Positions 42,901 through 48,148 of a DNA stretch of 48,148 nt are shown piece after piece. Location: positions 1 to 48,148 of the forward strand of contig LVAK01000035.1 of assembly GCA_001604035.1 (NCBI GenBank). The letters are read 5' to 3'. Numbering within the stretch: the stretch's first letter is position 1; every line of letters begins with the position of its first letter. Source of the stretch: Clostridiales bacterium Firm_05 (GTDB lineage Bacteria; Bacillota; Clostridia; Oscillospirales; Ruminococcaceae). A program made the translations under genes and the position numbers. The notes under the pieces are model-generated. The model ran no database searches, was not told where the DNA came from, and saw only the letters and a program-made list of their open reading frames with translations.

Positions 42901-45791
42901 GCGGCGCCCTCGTCAACTGGAAAACGGCACAGAGCAAATGGTTCGTGTCCAAATTTTTCAAGAGCAAGAAGCTCGTTAATGAACTTGCCGCACACTCTAA
43001 ATCATCCGGTACTGTAACAAAACAGAATATCGTCGGACACTATGAAAAGCTAAACCGCCTCGGTGAACTGAGCCGCTCAGTAAAAGAGGCTCCGTCAGAT
43101 GTTACCAGCTTGTTTGCACCTTTGTGGCTTGGCGAAGATACAGACTGGACTGCATTGGCCGCTTCATCAGAACTTTCGCAGCTGCTTCGTGAAAAGATAT
43201 ACGCTTCGCCTCTCAGCGGCGAACAAAAGCTAAAATTGATCGACGGTCTTTGCGATAGATTCGGCGATCCGGCAAAGAAGCTTGACAATAAAGATATCTC
43301 CGAAAAACTTCTCGCTGATTATTCTGCGCTGGACAAATGCACAAAAGAATTGCAGACTGATTTCTCAGTTATACCTGAAAAGCTCTATTCCGGTGAAGAA
43401 TGGGCTGCTTTTGCTGCCGATAAAGCTGATGCCGTTACAAGAGCTCTTCCACAGCTTAAGGAATGGAGCGGTATCGTCAATATCTGCGGCAAGCTGACTG
43501 AATATGGCATAGATAACGTCGCTGAGGCCTTCCTCGACGGAACAGTTCCCAGTGACCAGCTGATAGCTGCATATGACTGTGACGTAAGCAAGGCAATGGT
43601 AACAAGTGTGATATCAAGGAGCACTATCCTTTCCGGATTCCAGGGTACGCTCTTTGAGGATACTGTCAGACGTCTCGGCGAAGCTCAGGATAACTTCACC
43701 GCGCTTTCCATGCAGGAACTTGTTGCTGAATTATCCGCTAAAATTCCTGCCGCAGGATCTGCTGCCGGCAGCTCTGAGATAGGAATACTTCAGAAGGCGA
43801 TAAAGAGCAACGGCAGAATGATGTCGATCCGCAAACTGTTCGACAGTATCCCGAACCTGCTCCGGAGAATGTGTCCTGTTATGCTTATGAGCCCGATATC
43901 CGTTGCACAGTATATCGATCCTTCATATCCGAAATTTGATCTCGTTATATTTGATGAGGCTTCACAGCTCCCGACCTGTGAGGCTGTCGGTGCTATAGCA
44001 CGAGGCGAAAACGTTATCGTTGTTGGAGATCCTAAACAGCTTCCGCCTACAAGCTTCTTCTCATCAAATCAGGTAGATGAAGAGAACTATGAAAAAGAGG
44101 ATCTTGAAAGCGTACTGGATGACTGTCTGGCACTTTCGATGCCGCAGAAGCATCTGTTATGGCACTACCGTTCAAAGCACGAGAGCCTTATTGCATACAG
44201 TAATGCAAAATATTACGATAACAAGCTGTTTACCTTCCCGTCCCCTGATGATCAGATCTCAGAAGTAAGCTGGGTACACGTTGAAGGCTACTATGATAAG
44301 GGTTCTACCAAGCAGAACAAAGCTGAGGCAAAGGCCATCGTGGAGGAGATCTGCCGCCGGCTGGCTGATCCCGAGCTCAGGAAGCTCAGTATCGGTGTCG
44401 TTACATTCAGTATGCCGCAGCAGAATCTTATCGATGATATGCTCATGGATGCATTCAGACAGGATCCAAAGCTTGAAGAATGGGCAAATGAGATGTACGA
44501 ACCCATCCTTATCAAAAACCTTGAAAATGTACAGGGTGATGAGCGTGACGTTATAATGTTCTCTATCGGCTACGGTCCCGACAAGGAAGGCAAGGTTTCA
44601 ATGAACTTCGGTCCGCTGAACCGTGACGGCGGATGGAGACGACTTAATGTTGCGATATCCAGATCAAAGGTAAAAATGATCGTATTCTCAGTTATTACCC
44701 CTGACCAGATTGACCTTTCAAGAACTCGTTCAGACGGTGTTGAAGGACTTAAAGGATTCCTTGAATTTGCTGCTAAGGGAAGAAGCGCTCTTGCTGTACG
44801 CAGCAGCTCTCAGACTTCAAACAACGGATTTGAACAGGTAGTTGCTGCTGAACTGAATAAGATCGGTTATACCTGCAAGACTAATGTTGGATGCTCCGAC
44901 TATAAGATAGATGTTGCAGTCTGCAATCCTGATAAGCCTGATACATACATCATGGGCATAAACTGCGGCAGTCTTTCTCACTTCCAGAATGGTACAGCAA
45001 GCGACAGAACACTCTCACAGCCTGCTGTCCTCAAAGGCCTTGGCTGGAACGTTATGAGTGTATATATGCTCGACTGGCTCGACAACAAGAACAGAGTTCT
45101 TGAAAAGATAAAGAACGAGATCGATAATGCTGTATCAAAATACCGCACTCCTGAAAAGCCTTCAGAAGAAGCACCTAAGCCTAAGCAGGAAATAGTGTTT
45201 GAAAAAGAAGAAGAAAAGCAGCTCAGTGATATGTGCGATACTTATATACCATTCAAGGTGAATGAAACAGGCACCTCTGAAAGCTTTACTGAGGCAAATT
45301 CAAACAAGATCGTAAAGTGCATAAACGATGTGCTTAAAGCAGAAGCACCTGTCAGCCGTACACTTCTGGCTAAAAAAGTGTTTGCCTGCTGGGGCATCAC
45401 AAGACCAGGAGCTACAATGAAAAAGACCTTTGACTCTGCTCTGGAAAAATCAGATGCAAAAATCACCTCAGCCGGTGAAACTGAATTTGTATGGCTTAGC
45501 GAACAAGATCCTGAAAACTACGAGAAATGCAGGGCCATTACCGGAGAAAGTGAACGCCGTGATGCTTCTGATATTCCACCGGAGGAGCTTGCTCATGGAA
45601 TAAAGCTTATTATGTCACGTCAGATAGCAATGCAGCGAGACGATCTGCTCCGTGAAACTGCTCATCTTTTTGGATTTACAAGGATCACACCTGCCCTTGA
45701 GACATCACTCGCACTTGGCATTCGTCAGGCAAAGGGAAAAGGCTATATCAGCTTTGGTGATGACGGCAAGGTAAGCTACAATGAAAGCTAA
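39990..45791 (+). CDS. Giant Hhe-like helicase with transglutaminase-like and Vsr-like domains
   Basis: This 1933-residue protein has several domains in order: a beta-sandwich-like start (about 1-115); a transglutaminase-like fold (about 150-290) with Cys218 in GTCIDLA, His244 in NGHAFAG and Asp263 in QFDCAA; DUF4011 from about 380 (ERKLLDLSLRNSLLNF); an SF1 helicase with Walker A GPPGSGKS at 686-693, DEASQ at 1322 and GDPKQLPPT just after; long coiled regions between them; a Vsr/PD-(D/E)XK-like domain (about 1610-1710); and a DUF3320-like tail (from about 1770). From memory, DUF4011-helicase-Vsr-DUF3320 is the layout of the antiphage protein Hhe. The expected nuclease glutamate is Asn1658 (GINCGS). 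AGGAAGGAG precedes the ATG. murT follows within 45 bases. Confidence 0.85.
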   Translation: MDDKIRISGTITAKINFAMQQNYVPVFRNIVLTNTTENDLSDVRIRISFEPDFAVKYESAPVTLKPDQPVDISPINIVLKPEFLFGLTEKMVGNVIVEAIKGEEVLSSQAMSIELLAYDQWTGVLFMPETAAAFVTPNHPKIQEVVSAASLYLQKWTGSPSFTGYQTRNPNIVKQQIGAIYAALQEQNIAYTMPPASFEEAQRVRTPDAVLEGKSGTCIDLAVLYCSCMESVGLNPLLVIINGHAFAGCWLENETFPDCLQFDCAAITKRIAHGIDAMSVIECTDFIAGKNVEFDSAEKHAAEHLSDPADFIFAIDIERTRSSGIRPIPSRISENGTFKAIDYGERKKSEITSAPNELEIIGDILPQAEAREVTKQVIWERKLLDLSLRNSLLNFRPTSMSVQLMTSDLGLLEDEMSKGEEFKVMPMPNDMTLEISDSKIYEIENAKDLITAVSESEFKSKRLRTFLKDSDLEKLMKKLHRQAKVSMEENGANTIYLALGFLRWFETDKSDKARYAPLVLVPIDIVRKVQEKSYTIRIRDEDTQVNITMLEMLRQFFGIDIKGLDPVPEDENGVNLKLIFSTIRQGIMAKERWDIEEYAFIGQFSFTRFIMWNDIRNRADELAKNKVVASLISGKTEWAGDDLYISPLDLDAKVKPSDLTVPLSADSSQLAAVYAASQGKSFVLHGPPGSGKSQTITNMIASALYQGKSVLFVAEKMAALSVVEKRLNKVGLGPFCLELHSNKAQKRAVLKQLEDTLNVGKVKHPQDYKAQAEKIYAMRQELDQTMEEIHKKRNFGCSLYDAAVRYENNSKAGGKFSFTTEQLDSMSESSYTMWRETLESLAAAGNEFGDVTATPLNICRITSCAPETRGKFEAKLSELKACLAAAEKDNSQLSAMCGGALLNYQQCKAVSEIISEAYGEGYILSGILSGNNWELHKSKAAELLENGKELADLKAEVLDKFEPSVLAFDSSGALVNWKTAQSKWFVSKFFKSKKLVNELAAHSKSSGTVTKQNIVGHYEKLNRLGELSRSVKEAPSDVTSLFAPLWLGEDTDWTALAASSELSQLLREKIYASPLSGEQKLKLIDGLCDRFGDPAKKLDNKDISEKLLADYSALDKCTKELQTDFSVIPEKLYSGEEWAAFAADKADAVTRALPQLKEWSGIVNICGKLTEYGIDNVAEAFLDGTVPSDQLIAAYDCDVSKAMVTSVISRSTILSGFQGTLFEDTVRRLGEAQDNFTALSMQELVAELSAKIPAAGSAAGSSEIGILQKAIKSNGRMMSIRKLFDSIPNLLRRMCPVMLMSPISVAQYIDPSYPKFDLVIFDEASQLPTCEAVGAIARGENVIVVGDPKQLPPTSFFSSNQVDEENYEKEDLESVLDDCLALSMPQKHLLWHYRSKHESLIAYSNAKYYDNKLFTFPSPDDQISEVSWVHVEGYYDKGSTKQNKAEAKAIVEEICRRLADPELRKLSIGVVTFSMPQQNLIDDMLMDAFRQDPKLEEWANEMYEPILIKNLENVQGDERDVIMFSIGYGPDKEGKVSMNFGPLNRDGGWRRLNVAISRSKVKMIVFSVITPDQIDLSRTRSDGVEGLKGFLEFAAKGRSALAVRSSSQTSNNGFEQVVAAELNKIGYTCKTNVGCSDYKIDVAVCNPDKPDTYIMGINCGSLSHFQNGTASDRTLSQPAVLKGLGWNVMSVYMLDWLDNKNRVLEKIKNEIDNAVSKYRTPEKPSEEAPKPKQEIVFEKEEEKQLSDMCDTYIPFKVNETGTSESFTEANSNKIVKCINDVLKAEAPVSRTLLAKKVFACWGITRPGATMKKTFDSALEKSDAKITSAGETEFVWLSEQDPENYEKCRAITGESERRDASDIPPEELAHGIKLIMSRQIAMQRDDLLRETAHLFGFTRITPALETSLALGIRQAKGKGYISFGDDGKVSYNES

Positions 45792-45835
45792 TACCATTAC
45801 CGCTTACATGAATACATTATATCCGGAGGATAAAA

Positions 45836-47176
45836 TTGAAAAGACTACAGATTCTTATAGGAAAAATAATAGTTAAAATGCTTCATCTGATGAAGCGAAA
45901 TGCAGGAAATCTGCCAGGAATAGTTCTCTGGCATATTTCCCGCCACAAGGCCGTCTCAATGTTCAAGGTGGACTGTCCGATAATAGCTGTCACAGGTACA
46001 AACGGAAAAACATCCGTTACTAACTGTATCGCCCAGCTCTTTGAGCGCAGTGGGAAAAAGATCATTACAAACCGTGAGGGAAATAATCTTGATACAGGTA
46101 TCTGTTCACTTCTGCTCAGGCACTGTGATATGAAAGGAAGAGTTAAGGCGGATTACCTTATTCTTGAAACCGATGAATCACACGTTCCGGTCGTATATTC
46201 CCAGCTCAAACTTGAAACGCTGATCGTACTCGACTTTTTCCGTGACCAGCTTGACAGAAACGGCGAAATGGAAACCCTTATACAGAAGATAAACGGCTTC
46301 TGCAAGACATTCAATGGAAACCTGCTCCTCAACGGAGATGATCCTAATACAGCTCGTCTCGGAAGAGCAAATCCCGACAACAAGAACGTGAAATACTTTC
46401 ACGCTGAGCCATATGATTTTGCAACAAAAACTGTCTTTGAAGCTTCAGAAGGAAGATTCTGCCCGTTCTGCGGCGAAACTCTCGAATACGACTACTATCA
46501 GTATTCTCATATCGGAAAATTCCACTGTCCCAAATGCGGATTCGGCAATTACAAGCCATATATCACTGCAAGCGATATAGACCTTGACAAGCCGGTGTTC
46601 ACTGCTGACGGCCATACCTTCTCGCCCAAACTCAACAGTATATACAATGTTTATAATATGACAGCCGTTGCAGGTGCAGCAAAGATCTATAATATCAGGC
46701 AGGATATTGTCGACAGTGTCATATCCTCGTATACGGTCAAAAATGGCCGTATGGAGAGCTTTATGCTCGGTGACCGCAAGACAACTCTCAATCTTGCCAA
46801 GAACCCTGTAGGAGCAAATATGACGCTTCGTGTAATGAATGAGATGAAGGGTGAAAAGGAGCTCCTTTTCGTTCTCAACGACAATGTTGCTGACGGACTT
46901 GATGTATCATGGATATGGGATATCAATTTCAGTATATTTGAGCGTGTAACAAGAGTAGTGACCTCCGGAACAAGAGCCTATGATATAGCTGTAAGAATAA
47001 AATGCTCAGGCTATGATCAGGCGAATATCGTTGTTCGTCCTGATCTTGACAAGGCTGTAGATGAGCTTGCTAAAACTCCCGGAAGAAAATTTGTTATCGC
47101 AAACTATACTGCGGTTCAGCCTACAAGAGCTGCGCTTAAACGTTATATCAGCAGAAACGGAGGAAAGACAGAATGA
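45836..47176 (+). CDS. murT: Lipid II isoglutaminyl synthase subunit MurT
   Basis: This 446-residue Mur-ligase-like ATPase pairs with GatD to amidate the alpha-carboxylate of D-Glu in lipid II. The ATP loop AVTGTNGKTSVTNC is near residue 55, and LETDESHVPVV follows. A four-cysteine ribbon (RFCPFCGETLEY with FHCPKCGFGNY, about 205-240) sits in the middle domain as in characterised MurT. The C-terminal domain is DUF1727-like with LNDNVADGLDVSWIWD. The start is TTG at 45836, supported by CCGGAGGA seven bases before. It shares ATGA with gatD. Confidence 0.94.
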   Translation: MKRLQILIGKIIVKMLHLMKRNAGNLPGIVLWHISRHKAVSMFKVDCPIIAVTGTNGKTSVTNCIAQLFERSGKKIITNREGNNLDTGICSLLLRHCDMKGRVKADYLILETDESHVPVVYSQLKLETLIVLDFFRDQLDRNGEMETLIQKINGFCKTFNGNLLLNGDDPNTARLGRANPDNKNVKYFHAEPYDFATKTVFEASEGRFCPFCGETLEYDYYQYSHIGKFHCPKCGFGNYKPYITASDIDLDKPVFTADGHTFSPKLNSIYNVYNMTAVAGAAKIYNIRQDIVDSVISSYTVKNGRMESFMLGDRKTTLNLAKNPVGANMTLRVMNEMKGEKELLFVLNDNVADGLDVSWIWDINFSIFERVTRVVTSGTRAYDIAVRIKCSGYDQANIVVRPDLDKAVDELAKTPGRKFVIANYTAVQPTRAALKRYISRNGGKTE

Positions 47177-47916
47177 GTACAATAAAAATTCTTCATATGT
47201 ATGCTGATATGCTTGATCTTTACGGAGACAGCGGAAATATGGAAGTTTTTTCCTATCGCTGCAAAATGCGTGGAATAGAATGTATCATCGACAAATACTC
47301 CATTGATTCTCCTATGCCGGATTTCTCAGCATATGACCTTATTTATATAGGCGGCGGCGCTGATCTTGAACAGCAGCATATTTCAGCCGATCTGCTTAAA
47401 TGCAAAGAGGGGATAGCTAAGGCCTACAAGGGTGGAACTTTCCTGTTCCTTATATGCGGCGGCTATCAGCTCATGGGTAAATATTACCGGGATGCAGACG
47501 GAAACGATATTCCAGGCCTTGGACTGTTTGATTATTATACAGTTGCCCCCAACAGCCGCAGAAAACGCTGCATAGGAAATATCGTCATAAAGACAGATAT
47601 TACGGGTACTCCTGTAAATGTTGTAGGATTTGAAAATCATGGCGGCCAGACTCAGGGAGTAAAAAATCCGTTCGGCAAGGTGCTCTATGGCAACGGAAAC
47701 TGCTCAAAAAGTGAAAACGAAGGATATTGCGAAAAAAATGTCATCGCAACATATCTTCACGGTCCGTGCCTGTCGAAAAATCCTGAGATAACAGACTATA
47801 TGATAGAATACTGTCTTAGCCGCAGCAGTGGTGAAAAAGTAACTCTCACGCCCTTGGATGACAAGCTTGAAAAAGAGTGCCGCACAGTAATGCTGCAAAG
47901 ACTCCTAAAAAAATGA
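47173..47916 (+). CDS. gatD: Lipid II isoglutaminyl synthase, glutaminase subunit GatD
   Basis: This 247-residue class I glutamine amidotransferase of the CobB/CobQ-like type delivers ammonia to MurT. The nucleophile is Cys95 in FLICGGYQLMG, and the catalytic His lies in ATYLHGPCLSKNPEI. MYADMLDLYGDSGNMEVF at the start and GFENHGGQT are typical. Unlike most triad amidotransferases, this family uses a Cys-His pair. It overlaps murT by four bases. A terminator follows. Amidated D-isoglutamine is needed for efficient cross-linking in many Gram-positives. Confidence 0.95.
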   Translation: MSTIKILHMYADMLDLYGDSGNMEVFSYRCKMRGIECIIDKYSIDSPMPDFSAYDLIYIGGGADLEQQHISADLLKCKEGIAKAYKGGTFLFLICGGYQLMGKYYRDADGNDIPGLGLFDYYTVAPNSRRKRCIGNIVIKTDITGTPVNVVGFENHGGQTQGVKNPFGKVLYGNGNCSKSENEGYCEKNVIATYLHGPCLSKNPEITDYMIEYCLSRSSGEKVTLTPLDDKLEKECRTVMLQRLLKK

Positions 47917-47920
47917 TCTC

Positions 47921-47946
47921 AAAGCGGATGTTTTTCATCCGCTTTT
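47921..47946 (+). terminator. Terminator of murT-gatD
   Basis: AAAGCGGATG (47921-47930) pairs with CATCCGCTTT (47936-47945) over 10 bp around a TTTTT loop, followed by a short T tail and, after GTCA, another T run. Confidence 0.88.
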
Positions 47947-47961
47947 GTCATTTTACGACGC

Positions 47962-48005
47962 ACTTCCTCATATCATTCAATATATGGAAAGGGGAGGAAG
48001 TCGTG
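47962..48005 (+). promoter_or_regulatory. Hairpin masking RBS and start of the last gene
   Basis: ACTTCCTC (47962-47969) is the exact reverse complement of GAGGAAGT (47994-48001), which includes the ribosome site. With one bulged C, three more pairs would cover the GTG start (48003-48005). The loop is 24 bases. The hairpin would block initiation unless opened. Confidence 0.5.
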
Positions 48006-48148
48006 CGGATAAAGAGCAGAATAATACGTGATACACTGCTACTAACGGCAATGCAGCTATTTCTTGATACAGCGTCACTGTTTTTAAATTCATTTATAGC
48101 CCAGCGGCTTGGTGCAGAAGCTACAGGAATACTTACACTGACCGGCTC
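48003..48148 (+). CDS. Flippase-like (SpoVB/polysaccharide transporter) gene, 5' part
   Basis: This 48-codon fragment starts at GTG after GGGGAGGAAG and runs off the window. The protein begins MRIKSRIIRDTLLLTAMQL, then a hydrophobic segment (residues 14-33) and AQRLGAEATGILTLTG. That LG-x-E-x-x-G pattern after helix 1 is typical of the MOP superfamily, including SpoVB-like and polysaccharide flippases. The exact group cannot be set from this short piece. It follows the murT-gatD terminator, so it is probably a separate unit. Confidence 0.6.
   Translation, partial: MRIKSRIIRDTLLLTAMQLFLDTASLFLNSFIAQRLGAEATGILTLTG

Overview
This 48 kb window reads as a stretch of chromosome from a low-GC Firmicute of the Oscillospiraceae, most likely a Ruminococcus or close relative. 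The evidence is a secreted serpin carrying a cellulosome-type dockerin, a Gram-positive PolC replicase, the MEP isoprenoid genes dxr and ispG beside pyrH-frr-uppS-cdsA-rseP, a MurT/GatD pair, and a Thr-rich membrane-anchored SGNH hydrolase. I saw no insertion sequence, prophage, CRISPR array or integration scar. Gene density is high and no gap without a gene exceeds 300 bases.

Layout. Positions 1-9750 are all on the minus strand: DUF1015 protein and Maf; Mrp-type Fe-S carrier ATPase; RecD2 helicase, MreB and an unknown membrane protein; a small membrane protein; a MATE exporter; PlsY. Positions 9965-15458 (plus) hold a divergent type II topoisomerase pair with an unrelated-looking membrane-protein gene between the subunits. 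Positions 15570-17419 (minus) hold the dockerin-serpin and two serine tRNAs. Positions 17693-28408 (plus) are a growth operon: UMP kinase, ribosome recycling factor, undecaprenyl-PP synthase, CDP-DAG synthase, DXP reductoisomerase, site-2 protease, IspG and PolC. Positions 28498-37872 (plus) are a full histidine operon, hisZ-G-D-C-B-H-A-F-I-E, with four non-his genes between its members and no histidinol-phosphatase. A minus-strand SGNH hydrolase follows. Then, on the plus strand, come a left-handed beta-helix protein, a 1933-residue multidomain helicase, MurT-GatD, and the start of a flippase-like gene cut by the window edge.

Regulation is unusually legible. Eleven sigma-A-type promoters could be placed, all with a 17-base spacer and many with an extended -10 TG. 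Intrinsic terminators close most units. Candidate control elements include a perfect 10-bp inverted repeat over the his promoter, a palindrome centred on the serpin -10 box, a two-hairpin attenuator-like leader before hisC, and a hairpin that would hide the ribosome site and start codon of the last gene.

The best candidate for unusual biology is the giant helicase (39990-45791). It has an N-terminal transglutaminase-like domain with an apparent Cys-His-Asp triad, then DUF4011, an SF1 helicase, a Vsr/PD-(D/E)XK-like domain and a DUF3320-like tail. Its core resembles the single-gene antiphage system called Hhe. The position where I would expect the nuclease glutamate is Asn. It sits directly upstream of the peptidoglycan-amidation genes murT-gatD with no promoter or terminator evident between them.
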